Source: Sulfurospirillaceae bacterium
GTDB lineage: Bacteria; Campylobacterota; Campylobacteria; Campylobacterales; Sulfurospirillaceae
Assembly: GCA_028705785.1 (NCBI GenBank)
Contig: JAQWCT010000002.1
Span: 1 to 38,920 of the forward strand
Length of the DNA stretch: 38,920 bases
Direction: 5' to 3'
Below are positions 1 through 7,367 of the stretch, in pieces. Position numbers and translations under genes: made by a program. The notes under the pieces were generated by a model that did not search any database, had not been told where the DNA came from, and was given only the letters and a program-made list of their open reading frames with translations. Numbering within the stretch: the stretch's first letter is position 1; every line of letters starts with the position of its first letter.

Positions 1-1
1 T

Positions 2-364
2 GTGGTCAAATCTGGTCACAAATACATCTACGCACTCCCCGGCTTCCCTTATAGCGCTTCAGTCTGTACCTTTTTATTTATCGCTCCGCTCCTTCGCAAA
101 ATGCGCGCACAAACCTTTGCCTTGCCAACCATTAAAGCGTTTATGGGTGAACTCTATAAAAAACGCTCCAAATTCGTAGAATTTACCGCCTGCAATCTTC
201 GCTTTGAGCAAGGACAACTTACTGTTGACTTGGAAGGCAAAAAAGAGGGCAGTAGCGCTATCCTAAACAATTTGCTAGACAATCCAGTACTTTTAAGAGT
301 AGAAGCAGATGTTCAAAAAATTGAAAAAGGCGAGATGGTTGAGGTAGTGTTACTGGAATTGTAA
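2..364 (+). CDS. moeA: Molybdopterin molybdenumtransferase MoeA, C-terminal part (5' partial)
   Basis: MoeA inserts molybdate into adenylylated molybdopterin in the last step of molybdenum cofactor synthesis, in the cytoplasm. Only the last 120 residues are present; the reading frame is open to the left edge, so the GTG at position 2 is not a real start. The visible part begins at the MoeA-type stretch with ALPGFPYSA (the family usually has GLPGNPVSA), followed by the small beta-barrel domain IV ending in VEVVLLEL. The substitution of Phe for Asn in the LPGxP loop is as seen. A molybdoenzyme operon at the far end of the window is a possible consumer of the cofactor. The lipoprotein gene follows after 21 nt, so the two may be cotranscribed. 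Assignment rests on the motif and on the domain IV-like end. Confidence 0.85.
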   Translation: MVKSGHKYIYALPGFPYSASVCTFLFIAPLLRKMRAQTFALPTIKAFMGELYKKRSKFVEFTACNLRFEQGQLTVDLEGKKEGSSAILNNLLDNPVLLRVEADVQKIEKGEMVEVVLLEL

Positions 365-385
365 AAATTATAAAAAGAGGTAAAA

Positions 386-634
386 ATGCGTTATGTTTTA
401 ATGGTTTTAGTGATGTTCTTTATCGTGGGATGTTCGAATTTAAGTAAAGTCAATTATGATAAAATTCAAATGGGTATGCCCTACACCAAAGTAATTGATA
501 TTTTAGGCAAAGCTGATAAATGTGATGCCCTAGCAGGTATGAGTGACTGTACATGGGGCGATGAAAAACGCTTTATCAAAGTTAAATTTATCGCTGAAAA
601 AGTGATATTTATGCACTCACAAGGGCTAGAATAA
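386..634 (+). CDS. Small lipoprotein, BamE/SmpA-like (DUF3862-type) fold
   Basis: This is an 82-residue precursor with a lipoprotein signal peptide: hydrophobic residues 3-14, then the lipobox IVGC with Cys16 as the lipidation site. The mature part reads NYDKIQMGMPYTKVIDILGK, which matches the start of the SmpA/OmlA/BamE-like repeat (xxIxxGMxxxxVxxILG). Two cysteines later in the protein (near residues 47 and 55) could form a disulphide. Proteins of this type are often envelope-anchored; the exact role is unknown. The start has a good ribosome binding site (AAAGAGG, 7 nt upstream). A strong hairpin terminator follows directly. Confidence is high for lipoprotein, moderate for the fold. Confidence 0.75.
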   Translation: MRYVLMVLVMFFIVGCSNLSKVNYDKIQMGMPYTKVIDILGKADKCDALAGMSDCTWGDEKRFIKVKFIAEKVIFMHSQGLE

Positions 635-640
635 TTTAAA

Positions 641-670
641 AAAGAGCTAAATTTAGCTCTTTCCCCTTTT
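641..670. terminator. Rho-independent terminator, probably bidirectional
   Basis: An 11-bp perfect inverted repeat (AAAGAGCTAAA/TTTAGCTCTTT, 641-662) is followed by a T-rich run on the plus strand. It closes the moeA-lipoprotein unit and lies just beyond the end of the minus-strand gene at 677-901, so it may serve both. Confidence 0.85.
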
Positions 671-676
671 TTCTCT

Positions 677-901
677 TTAGTTTCCAATCGTTTTACATGT
701 AAGTGCATTGTGCATTTGTGCCCAATGTAGAGCGATAATTTGGTAAGTTTTTGCAGCTACAAAATTGGTTTTGAAGAGACCATTCTCACACTTTTCACAT
801 TTTTCAAGCTCTATGGACAAGTCTTTATAGGAAAGGTGCTTAAGGTGTTGGCGTTTATCTTTACATGCTTCTTGGGAACAAGTTAAGGTTGAAGATGGCA
901 T
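677..901 (-). CDS. Small Cys-rich hypothetical protein
   Basis: This is a 74-residue protein that I do not recognise. It is supported as a gene by a strong Shine-Dalgarno (AAAGGAG, about 6 nt before the ATG at 901) and a TATAAT-like -10 box about 30 nt further upstream. It has five cysteines, in LTCSQEAC, LEKCEKCENG and LTCK contexts; the CxxC in the middle could bind a metal. There is no signal peptide or membrane segment. The last LTCK is encoded by a copy of the TTACATGTAA palindrome six codons before the stop. An opposing frame (481-708) overlaps it but looks like a shadow. Confidence 0.6.
   Translation of the reverse strand: MPSSTLTCSQEACKDKRQHLKHLSYKDLSIELEKCEKCENGLFKTNFVAAKTYQIIALHWAQMHNALTCKTIGN
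693..702. repeat. TTACATGTAA palindrome, copy 1 (intragenic)
   Basis: Exact 10-mer inside the C-terminus of the minus-strand gene 677-901, read there in the Thr-Cys frame (ALTCK). Confidence 0.95.
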
Positions 902-930
902 CTTCTACTCCTTTGTATTATTTTATTAGC

Positions 931-936
931 ATTATA
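931..936 (-). promoter_or_regulatory. -10 box for the 677-901 gene
   Basis: The minus strand reads TATAAT here, about 30 nt upstream of the start codon at 901, in AT-rich sequence. No clear -35 is seen, as is usual in this phylum. Confidence 0.55.
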
Positions 937-991
937 AAGTTTGATTGTTATATTCGCGTTGCATTTGATTGAAAATAAGATGTTTAATGCT

Positions 992-1007
992 TTGACAATG
1001 TTGTCAA
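992..1007. promoter_or_regulatory. Operator-like inverted repeat TTGACAA-TG-TTGTCAA
   Basis: Perfect 7-bp arms flank a 2-bp centre in the 194-nt gap between the dctM end and the upstream side of the gene at 677-901. It sits about 66 bp upstream of that gene's -10 box. The symmetry resembles CRP/FNR-superfamily sites, but the regulator is unknown. Confidence 0.45.
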
Positions 1008-1050
1008 TATAAGTGAGAGGGTTGCAGTGGTATTTCTGTCGATAGATTTT

Positions 1051-1077
1051 GGTGGGCACAAGGATTTTGTACCCACC
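1051..1077. repeat. Hairpin downstream of the TRAP transporter operon
   Basis: GGTGGG (1051-1056) pairs with CCCACC (1072-1077), with further ACAA/TTGT pairing inside. It lies 19 nt beyond the dctM stop on the minus strand. It lacks a U-run on either strand, so it may stabilise the mRNA 3' end or assist Rho rather than act as a classical terminator. Confidence 0.5.
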
Positions 1078-1082
1078 ACGCT

Positions 1083-1092
1083 TTACATGTAA
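1083..1092. repeat. TTACATGTAA palindrome, copy 2 (intergenic)
   Basis: Exact copy three bases beyond the dctM stop codon. Confidence 0.95.
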
Positions 1093-1095
1093 GCT

Positions 1096-2379
1096 TTACA
1101 TTCCGTACATTAATTGTGGTAGCCACAAAGAGATAATTGGAACATAAGTAATCAAAATCAAACCAAAGAACAATACCGCAACCCACGGTAACGATGCCAC
1201 GACAACATCTTTAAGGCTAAGCCCCGTCATACCTGCGGCAACGAAAAGGTTGAGCCCGACAGGTGGGGTTATCATGCCTATTTCCATATTGACGACTAAA
1301 ATAACACCAAAGTGAATAGGGTCAATGCCTAGTGCCATAACAAGTGGTAACAAAAGTGGTACGGTAATCATAACGATGGAACTAGGCTCCATAAATTGTC
1401 CCATCAACAAAAGCAAAATATTGACGATAACAAGGAACATCACAGGTCCAACATTGGCATCTAAAATCATCTTCGTTACTTGTTGAGGAATGGTTTCATC
1501 TGTTAAAAAGTGTGCAAATATCATCGCATTGGCGATAACAAAGAAAATCATTGCACTGGTTAAAGCTGATTCTACGAGAATGGGATAAACATCTTTGAGC
1601 TTCAAATCTTTATAGACAAAAACAGAAACGATAAAGGCATACACCGCACTAGCAGCTCCAGCTTCTGTTGGGGTAAAGATACCACCATAAATACCGCCTA
1701 TAACTAAAACAATCAGCATCAAAGCCCAAAAAGCCTCTTTAAATTTGAGGAATCTCTCTTTAAAGGAAGCGGGTGTTTGGCGTTTAAAGCCTAGTCTAAG
1801 TGCACCGACATAGGTGAGTGCCATCAACATAAAACCGATTAAGATACCTGGTATTACACCTGCCATAAAAAGCTTTCCGATGGAAAGATCGGCGGTGACA
1901 CCATAAACGATAAAGACGATGGAAGGAGGAATCAAGATACCCAAACTTCCCGAGGTAACAATTGTTCCAACGGCGTACCCTGGGGGATAACCCGCATCTT
2001 TAATCGCTGCAAACATAACTGAGCCAATCGCCGCAACGGTTGCAGGAGAACTACCACTGACTGCCGCAAAAATCATCGCCGCAAAAATGGCAGAGATAGG
2101 AAGACCACCAGGAAGATGTCCTACGATAGACTTTGCAAACTCGATGATGCGATGTGCCGCTCCACCTTTTGAGAGGAAAGAGCCTGCTAGGATAAACATC
2201 GGAATCGCCATGAGTGAGTATTTGTTCAAACCATCAAACACATGTGAAACGATGCCAATCATGTCATAATCAGTGAATATATAAGCACAAATAAGGGTTG
2301 TAGCACCCAAAGATACAGAGACAGGTACGCCTAAAAACATCAATAAAAAGAGGATTCCAAAAAGACTAAGCATCAGCAT
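1096..2379 (-). CDS. dctM: TRAP transporter large permease DctM
   Basis: This is the 12-TM-type subunit that carries out Na+-driven uptake of organic acids delivered by the periplasmic DctP. The 427-residue length is standard for the family. It is hydrophobic throughout and has family signatures: an N-terminal FLGVPVSVSLG region, AAVSGSSPATVAAIGSVMF near residues 105-125, GSLGILIPPSIVFIVYG near residues 145-162, TPTEAGAASAVYA, and near the C-terminus a GMITPPVGLNLFV stretch. It overlaps dctQ by 14 nt, so translation is probably coupled. It is the last gene of dctP-dctQ-dctM. The substrate cannot be told from this subunit; C4-dicarboxylates are the usual default. Confidence 0.95.
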   Translation of the reverse strand: MLMLSLFGILFLLMFLGVPVSVSLGATTLICAYIFTDYDMIGIVSHVFDGLNKYSLMAIPMFILAGSFLSKGGAAHRIIEFAKSIVGHLPGGLPISAIFAAMIFAAVSGSSPATVAAIGSVMFAAIKDAGYPPGYAVGTIVTSGSLGILIPPSIVFIVYGVTADLSIGKLFMAGVIPGILIGFMLMALTYVGALRLGFKRQTPASFKERFLKFKEAFWALMLIVLVIGGIYGGIFTPTEAGAASAVYAFIVSVFVYKDLKLKDVYPILVESALTSAMIFFVIANAMIFAHFLTDETIPQQVTKMILDANVGPVMFLVIVNILLLLMGQFMEPSSIVMITVPLLLPLVMALGIDPIHFGVILVVNMEIGMITPPVGLNLFVAAGMTGLSLKDVVVASLPWVAVLFFGLILITYVPIISLWLPQLMYGM

Positions 2380-2929
2380 GTTTAGCTCCTCGTATATCTA
2401 ATGAATCTTTGATAGCCTCTAATTCGTGGTTGACGATAACATTTTTTGCATCCATCTCCGCTACTTCAAACACTTTTTCTCCCGCACGAAAGGCTGCACC
2501 AATAAAAGCAAACGGAAGGACTAAATGGGGAATCCACATAGGGACATTAAGGTCAATGCTCATTTCACCAAAATCAATCAACATCAAAATAAGCTCATAT
2601 CCAAGATAAGCCATCAATGTGAGATAAGCGAAACTAAAAGTATGCGCTGCCATTAAGATGATTTTTGCCATCATAGGAGGTAACATCTCTAAAAGCATGG
2701 TTACAGAGATATGAATACCTTTTTTAAAGCCATAAGCCGCACCAAAAAGGGCTGACCACATAAAAAGATAGTTGGTAAGTTCTCCTGCCCATGTCAAACT
2801 CGAGTCAAAAACATAGCGTAAAACAACATTGGCAAACGCTAGGAGAACCCCTAGCGTGATGCCAATGACAGCTATATTTTTGTTGATCGCCATGACACCT
2901 AGGTCTAGGATCGTAAAATATTTTCTCAT
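2366..2929 (-). CDS. dctQ: TRAP transporter small permease DctQ
   Basis: This is the four-helix subunit that partners DctM in the inner membrane. The protein has 187 residues. Helices lie roughly at residues 15-40, 47-65, 85-110 and 130-150, with the family-type LTWAGELTNYLFMWSALFGAAYGFKKGIHI block in the middle (a conserved WxxE followed by the G-x-HI segment). A charged cytoplasmic tail follows. It lies between dctP (26 nt upstream) and dctM (14-nt overlap). Assignment rests on the characteristic motif, size and neighbours. Confidence 0.93.
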   Translation of the reverse strand: MRKYFTILDLGVMAINKNIAVIGITLGVLLAFANVVLRYVFDSSLTWAGELTNYLFMWSALFGAAYGFKKGIHISVTMLLEMLPPMMAKIILMAAHTFSFAYLTLMAYLGYELILMLIDFGEMSIDLNVPMWIPHLVLPFAFIGAAFRAGEKVFEVAEMDAKNVIVNHELEAIKDSLDIRGAKHADA

Positions 2930-2955
2930 AGTGTCTCTTTCACTGTTTTTTTGTA

Positions 2956-3945
2956 CTACTTAACGGCTTGAACTTTTTTGATGAGATCTTCACCTACAAC
3001 ACTGTAAAACTGTGGATAGATGGCTTCCATTGCTTTTGTCCAAGCTGCTTTTTGTTCTGCATTAAGTGTGTGTATTTTAAGATTTCCCGAAGCTTTAGCA
3101 TACTCTTGAATTTTGGCTAAAGTATCTGCATCATCAAGGGCTGCTTCTTTTCGCTCATACTCAGTTGCTTCTTTCATCGCTTGGAGTACCATCGGTTTAA
3201 GATCGTTCGGGAATTTTTTCCAGAAACTCTCACTCATAACAACAAGATAACCTAGGTATCCATGTGCAGAGAGTGTTAAGTCTGTTTGAACCTCATTAAA
3301 CTTTTTAGTATAAAAGTTTGAGAGTGGGTTTTCTGCACCATCAACAACACCTTGTTGTAGGGCTGAGTAGACTTCTGAGAATGGAAGAACTTGGGGATTT
3401 GCACCAATCGTTTTAAATTGTGCTTCTAAAACATGGGAGCTCATAATTCTAAATTTTTGACCAGCCGCATCAGTAGGTAACATAATAGCTTTTTTATTTG
3501 AAGACATATGTTTAAATCCTGCATCCCAGTAATCAAGAGCCACGAAACCTTTAGCAGTAACTTTATCTTTGATGATTTTACCGACTTCGCCATCTAAAAC
3601 TTTATGTAAATGGTCATCATCTCTAAATAAAAATGGTAAATCAAAAAGCTGCATCTCTGGAACAATGCTGGTAAATTTAGAAAAACTAGGCATTGCAATG
3701 TGTGCGTTTCCAAGTTTTAAGGCTTTCATTTCTTCACCATCACCGTAGAGTTGGGAATTTGGGAAAACAACTACTTCAACTTTACCCGCAGTTAGTTCGC
3801 CTACTCTTTTAGCAAAAAAGTCTGCGCCTTTTCCTTTAGGTGTGTTGGGACTTACCACATGGGTAACTTTGATGGTGTACTCTGCGGCGATAACCGAAGA
3901 GACCAATAACGCAGTAGCAGCTGCAACTCTGAGAAATTTTGTCAT
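2956..3945 (-). CDS. dctP: TRAP transporter periplasmic solute-binding protein DctP
   Basis: This protein captures the substrate in the periplasm and hands it to DctQM. The ATG at 3945 is chosen because it has AAGGAG 6 nt upstream and starts a standard Sec signal peptide (MTKFLRVAAATALLVSSVIAA, cleaved after AA at about residue 21). A longer open frame to 3999 adds 18 residues that would bury the signal. The 329-residue protein carries DctP-family features: VVSPNTPKGKGADFFAKRV, GKVEVVVFPNSQLYGD, the FDLPFLF motif and the GAENPLSNFY ligand-binding segment with the preceding QQGVVDG. It is first in the operon, which suits the need for excess binding protein. The ligand is not predictable with confidence. 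Confidence 0.95.
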   Translation of the reverse strand: MTKFLRVAAATALLVSSVIAAEYTIKVTHVVSPNTPKGKGADFFAKRVGELTAGKVEVVVFPNSQLYGDGEEMKALKLGNAHIAMPSFSKFTSIVPEMQLFDLPFLFRDDDHLHKVLDGEVGKIIKDKVTAKGFVALDYWDAGFKHMSSNKKAIMLPTDAAGQKFRIMSSHVLEAQFKTIGANPQVLPFSEVYSALQQGVVDGAENPLSNFYTKKFNEVQTDLTLSAHGYLGYLVVMSESFWKKFPNDLKPMVLQAMKEATEYERKEAALDDADTLAKIQEYAKASGNLKIHTLNAEQKAAWTKAMEAIYPQFYSVVGEDLIKKVQAVK

Positions 3946-3976
3946 GGGAACTCCTTGAAATATGTTTAGATATCTC

Positions 3977-3982
3977 ATTATA
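3977..3982 (-). promoter_or_regulatory. -10 box for dctPQM
   Basis: The minus strand reads TATAAT about 31 nt upstream of the chosen dctP start. A TTGACA lies at 3994-3999, but only 11 nt away, too close to be its -35. The rest of the 198-nt gap (3946-4143) holds no gene that I can support. Confidence 0.5.
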
Positions 3983-4131
3983 GATGAAAGTTGTGTCAAA
4001 GTTATGTATATTGTCCTTTGGATGAAGTGCTAATGAAAATTTTAGCCCAAAAAGTTTCTTATAGTAACAAATAGAGATGAAAGGCTATTTTCATGTTACT
4101 ATTTTACTCAATAGTAGGTATTTTAAATCCT

Positions 4132-4141
4132 TTACATGTAA
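4132..4141. repeat. TTACATGTAA palindrome, copy 3 (intergenic)
   Basis: Exact copy two bases beyond the stop codon of the minus-strand YqaA-like gene. Confidence 0.95.
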
Positions 4142-4143
4142 AG

Positions 4144-4563
4144 CTAGTCAATGACCCAAAATCCCATATAAATGAAAAGATATCTCGTCATTTTTGCACA
4201 TCCTACAATCATTAAAAATTTCCATACCTTATAATTTACACATCCAGCCACCACAGTTAAAGGGTCTCCAATGATGGGAAGCCATGAAAAAAGAAGTGTC
4301 CATGCACCATATTTTTCAAATAATATTTCTGCTTTTTTAAGTAATTTTTCGCCAACATATCGTTTTTTAAGGGCAAAAGAGATGGCGTATTTTCCTAAAA
4401 GATAGTTAGCATATGAGCCCAAAGTATTGCCGAGTGTTGCACTGAGTAAAAGTAAGGTAGGGTCGTTCTTTTGGGCTAAGAGATAGACAAATAAAACTTC
4501 ACTTCCACCAGGTAAAAGTGTGGCGGAGGCGAAGCTTGTCAAAAAGAGTGTGATAAAAGGCAA
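4144..4563 (-). CDS. YqaA-like (DedA/SNARE-associated family) membrane protein
   Basis: This 139-residue polytopic membrane protein resembles YqaA, the short branch of the DedA/VTT superfamily. Seen features are an N-terminal FASATLLPGGSEVLF segment, the LGNTLGSYANYLLGK stretch (the conserved G-N-x-x-G-x-x-x-x-Y pattern), and FSWLPIIGDPLTVVAGC near residue 100. Family members are linked to membrane and envelope homeostasis, with lipid-scramblase-like roles proposed for some. Translation appears to start at a TTG three bases after the stop of the upstream MFS gene, with no good ribosome binding site, so it probably relies on coupled reinitiation. The role here is unknown. Confidence 0.8.
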   Translation of the reverse strand: MPFITLFLTSFASATLLPGGSEVLFVYLLAQKNDPTLLLLSATLGNTLGSYANYLLGKYAISFALKKRYVGEKLLKKAEILFEKYGAWTLLFSWLPIIGDPLTVVAGCVNYKVWKFLMIVGCAKMTRYLFIYMGFWVID

Positions 4564-4566
4564 AAG

Positions 4567-5883
4567 CTACTCAAGGACAGCTAAAATAGTCTCTTTATCT
4601 GTTTTTTCTGAATCGTATTTGACCACTAAAATTTGCTCACTCTCGTTTTTATACCACTCAACAACACCTTTGACATGATGGAGATGTTCGGCGCGGCTTA
4701 GGTCTACACTGGCGTAGGGAAGGTAGATGTTTTTATTGTGGCTAGGGTTTTTGAGAGACGCAATTAAGAAGAGCCAGAGGATACAAATGGTGAAAATGAC
4801 CCACGCGATTTCCATGATGCCAAAATTTTGTAAAAAATAACCACCAAAAACACCACCAACGAAAGTTCCGCCATAACCAAAGGTATTAAACACACCCAGT
4901 GCGGCGCCTTTTTGGTGAACTTTGGCATATTTGCTCGCCATAGATTGCATGAGGGGTTCGTGCATATTAAAACCAATGAAGAAAACGACAACGCCAATGA
5001 TAAACCATGGAGCACTTTTAGCATACCCCATCATGACATAGCTTATTGCAAAAAGTGCCACACCTATCATGAGCATCTCTTTGGAGAGGTGTTTTTTCTC
5101 ACCCAAAATGGCAGAGGGTCCCATCGCAAGGACGCCAAAGATCATCGCTGGCATATACACCATCCAAAGCTCTTTTTTGGCAAATCCAAACTCTTGAACC
5201 ATAATGATGGGAATGACCATAAATGCAAGGGTCATCATTCCTTTTTGAAGCATATTGGTGATGTTCATCTTCATGAGGTCTTTATCTTTGAGGATATGTT
5301 TGAGTTCACGCTCATCCGCACCATAGTGGTGGACGATTTTAGGCGGATTGGGCACTTTAGTGTAGAGGACAATCATCGAAAAAATAGAGAGGGCGGCAGT
5401 GATGTAAAAGAGTTTATCTACACCATAAAACCCTCCAATGAGTGAACCTAGCATCATAGAAATAGCAAAACTTGCCGCAATACAGCCGCCCATGATCGCC
5501 ATAGCTTTGCCACGCACTTCCTCTTTGACCATATCGCTAATCATCGCAGTACCAACCGCGCCAATGGCAGCAGCTCCTTGCAAGAAGCGACCAATCATCA
5601 AGCCATAAATCGTGTCACTGTAAGCACAGACGAGTGAGCCCATCAAAAAGATAACTAGTCCCACAAAAATGGTGATTTTTCGTCCAATTTTGTCTGATAA
5701 AATGCCAAAAGGGATTTGGAGAAGCATTTGTGTCAGTGCGTAACCACCGATGGTGACACCCACTAAAAATTCGTTTGAGCCCTCTAGATGAAGCGCGTAA
5801 ACGGAAAGGACAGGAAGAACAATGAAGAGACCTAAAAAACGAAATGAGATAATAAGGCTTAGCGGAAATATGGTTTTAAACAT
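4567..5883 (-). CDS. YajR-type MFS transporter with C-terminal YAM domain
   Basis: This is a major facilitator superfamily carrier of 438 residues with 12 predicted helices. Motif A is clear as SDKIGRK in the loop after helix 2. Helix 4/5 carries GRFLQGAAAIGAVGTAMISD, and the central loop is long and charged. Residues after about 370 form a soluble tail ending in GVVEWYKNESEQILVVKYDS, matching the small ferredoxin-like YAM domain found at the C-terminus of E. coli YajR; total length also fits YajR. Substrate is unknown; the family is often annotated as drug efflux without proof. The start at 5883 is preceded by AGGAA. The YqaA-like gene follows after 3 nt, so the two form an operon. Confidence 0.85.
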   Translation of the reverse strand: MFKTIFPLSLIISFRFLGLFIVLPVLSVYALHLEGSNEFLVGVTIGGYALTQMLLQIPFGILSDKIGRKITIFVGLVIFLMGSLVCAYSDTIYGLMIGRFLQGAAAIGAVGTAMISDMVKEEVRGKAMAIMGGCIAASFAISMMLGSLIGGFYGVDKLFYITAALSIFSMIVLYTKVPNPPKIVHHYGADERELKHILKDKDLMKMNITNMLQKGMMTLAFMVIPIIMVQEFGFAKKELWMVYMPAMIFGVLAMGPSAILGEKKHLSKEMLMIGVALFAISYVMMGYAKSAPWFIIGVVVFFIGFNMHEPLMQSMASKYAKVHQKGAALGVFNTFGYGGTFVGGVFGGYFLQNFGIMEIAWVIFTICILWLFLIASLKNPSHNKNIYLPYASVDLSRAEHLHHVKGVVEWYKNESEQILVVKYDSEKTDKETILAVLE

Positions 5884-5989
5884 GTTGTGCAGATTCCTAT
5901 TTTTTGATTAGGGGAGATTTTACTCTTGTTCAACTTTAAAAATTCTATGAAGATGAAGAAAGCGTGATATCTCAAAGTTTATTTTATGT

Positions 5990-5995
5990 TATAAT
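5990..5995 (+). promoter_or_regulatory. TATAAT -10 box for the 6023 gene
   Basis: A perfect TATAAT ends at 5995. Transcription should begin near 6002, downstream of an in-frame GTG at 5996, which rules that GTG out as a start. Confidence 0.65.
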
Positions 5996-6022
5996 GTGAA
6001 GAATATAAACAAAGGATACACA

Positions 6023-6193
6023 ATGGAACTACAAGTATCGCATTTATTGGGATTTTTAGCTGGCGCTACGGCTTACTTTGTTTCACTTTACTATATTGGG
6101 CTCAATCACTGGATTGTGATGGAGCACAACAAAATTTATAAAGAGTTCGATTCTATTAAAAGTGAATTGGCACAACTCAAAACATCTGCTTAA
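6023..6193 (+). CDS. Small single-helix membrane protein
   Basis: This is a 56-residue protein that I do not recognise. Residues about 5-25 form one membrane helix (HLLGFLAGATAYFVSLYYIG), followed by a short amphipathic, probably coiled-coil tail (KIYKEFDSIKSELAQLK). The ATG at 6023 is chosen over the in-frame GTG at 5996 because AAAGGA lies just upstream of it and the TATAAT box at 5990-5995 would leave the GTG outside the transcript. It is flanked by its own promoter and a strong terminator, so it is probably monocistronic. It may act as a small scaffold or complex subunit, but nothing shows which. Confidence 0.6.
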   Translation: MELQVSHLLGFLAGATAYFVSLYYIGLNHWIVMEHNKIYKEFDSIKSELAQLKTSA

Positions 6194-6199
6194 AGGTGT

Positions 6200-6228
6200 A
6201 AAGGGATGCTTAGATGAGCATCCCTTTT
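6200..6228 (+). terminator. Rho-independent terminator
   Basis: An 11-bp stem AAAGGGATGCT/AGCATCCCTTT with a 6-nt loop runs into a short T run. It sits only 12 nt before the mltA ATG, so it separates or attenuates transcription into mltA. Confidence 0.85.
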
Positions 6229-6239
6229 AATGGTTATTC

Positions 6240-7322
6240 ATGCGACAGTACTTTTTTATTTTGCTTTTTATGCCTTTTTTGTTTAGTGGTTGTGTTCAAA
6301 AAGAACCCACCATCCCTCAAGAACCTCTTCCTTCCCCCACTAAAGAGTTCAATTATTTTGAGTCTTTGAGTGAGCGAGAAAACTTTGATGAACTTTTAGA
6401 GCTTTTTAAAGCTAATTGTAAAGCACCTCTTACGAAAAGAGTTTATCCAGCAGCTTGTCATAAAGCCTTACATGTAAAGGATGCCAAAGCCTTTTTCACG
6501 GATGATTTTGAACTACGAAAAATCGAGCCCAATGAACAACGCTCCATGCTAACAGGCTATTATGAGCCTCTCTTGCAAGGCAGTTTGAAAAAAAGTGCAC
6601 GATTTAAGTATCCTGTTTATGGGAAGCCTCATGATTTAGTCGTTCAAGACGATGGTAGCGGAAAAGATAAACGGGTTAAAGGTCGGATGGAAAAAGGTAA
6701 GTTCGTGCCTTATTACACCAGAGAGCAGATTACTAAACGAAAGATGAATGCGCCTATTTTGTGTTATGTCGATGATAAAATAGACCTCTTTTTTATGGAA
6801 GTGCAAGGCTCAGGTCGGGTTGGTTTGGATGATGGACGGGTTTTGTTTATAGGGTATTCTGAAACTAATGGCTATTCGTATAAATCTATCGGTAGAGAGC
6901 TATTTAACCGAGGTGTTTTTGCTTCTCTTGATGAAGTGTCGATGCAAAATATCAAACGCTACCTTTTGAAAAATCCCGCCAAAATGGATGAGATTTTAAA
7001 CACCAATCAAAGTTATGTTTTCTTTAGGCATATGGACCAAAAAGCGACGGGTAGTTTGGGCTTAGTCCTCACACCTGAGCGCTCCGTTGCGGTGGATAAA
7101 GCCTTTATCCCACTGGGTTCTCTTATCGCTATTAAGAGTTCCGCGCCACTTTATACCATCGATAAGTTTGTTTTTGCACAAGATACGGGAGGCGCTATCA
7201 AAGGTCCTAATCGCGCCGATATGTTTATGGGCTATGGACCTCGCGCCGCGTCTATTGCAGGAGAGCTTAAATCTCCTCTTGAAATCTGGATGATGGTTCC
7301 TAAAAAAGATACTGATTTTTAA
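6240..7322 (+). CDS. mltA: Membrane-bound lytic murein transglycosylase A
   Basis: MltA cleaves the beta-1,4 bond between MurNAc and GlcNAc in peptidoglycan, forming 1,6-anhydro-MurNAc, while anchored to the outer membrane. The 360-residue precursor has a lipoprotein signal with lipobox FSGC (Cys18). The family's LTGYYEPLLQGS motif lies near residues 101-112, FFMEVQGSGRV near residue 185, and the C-terminal 3D-type region has FAQDTGGAIKGPNRADMFMGYG, containing the catalytic Asp. No convincing ribosome binding site precedes the ATG, and the preceding gene's terminator ends 12 nt upstream, so its own transcription start is unclear. A TTACATGTAA copy encodes LHVK near residue 78. Confidence 0.93.
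   Translation: MRQYFFILLFMPFLFSGCVQKEPTIPQEPLPSPTKEFNYFESLSERENFDELLELFKANCKAPLTKRVYPAACHKALHVKDAKAFFTDDFELRKIEPNEQRSMLTGYYEPLLQGSLKKSARFKYPVYGKPHDLVVQDDGSGKDKRVKGRMEKGKFVPYYTREQITKRKMNAPILCYVDDKIDLFFMEVQGSGRVGLDDGRVLFIGYSETNGYSYKSIGRELFNRGVFASLDEVSMQNIKRYLLKNPAKMDEILNTNQSYVFFRHMDQKATGSLGLVLTPERSVAVDKAFIPLGSLIAIKSSAPLYTIDKFVFAQDTGGAIKGPNRADMFMGYGPRAASIAGELKSPLEIWMMVPKKDTDF
6468..6477. repeat. TTACATGTAA palindrome, copy 4 (in mltA)
   Basis: Exact copy, read as Leu-His-Val (ALHVK) in mltA. Confidence 0.95.
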
Positions 7323-7349
7323 ACAAAAAATAGATAAAATCAACAAAGT

Positions 7350-7359
7350 TTACATGTAA
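7350..7359. repeat. TTACATGTAA palindrome, copy 5 (before rdgB)
   Basis: Exact intergenic copy. Its last bases form part of the TAAGGA Shine-Dalgarno of rdgB. Confidence 0.95.
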
Positions 7360-7367
7360 GGATGTGT

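Noticed and set aside
1004..1186. 60-residue minus-strand frame after dctM
   Set aside because: It overlaps the dctM 3' end in another frame and the hairpin; no Shine-Dalgarno or family match.
3946..3999. Longer start for dctP at 3999
   Set aside because: It would place 18 residues before a normal Sec signal peptide; the ATG at 3945 has a strong Shine-Dalgarno.
3977..3999. TTGACA (3994-3999, minus) as -35 for the dctP promoter
   Set aside because: Only 11 nt separate it from the TATAAT; about 17 would be needed.
4912..5445. 177-residue open frame on the plus strand
   Set aside because: It lies wholly inside the MFS transporter gene on the other strand, has an unnatural His/Lys-rich composition and no ribosome binding site.
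5996..6022. GTG start at 5996 for the small membrane protein
   Set aside because: The -10 box ends at 5995, so the transcript begins after this GTG; the ATG at 6023 has AAAGGA.
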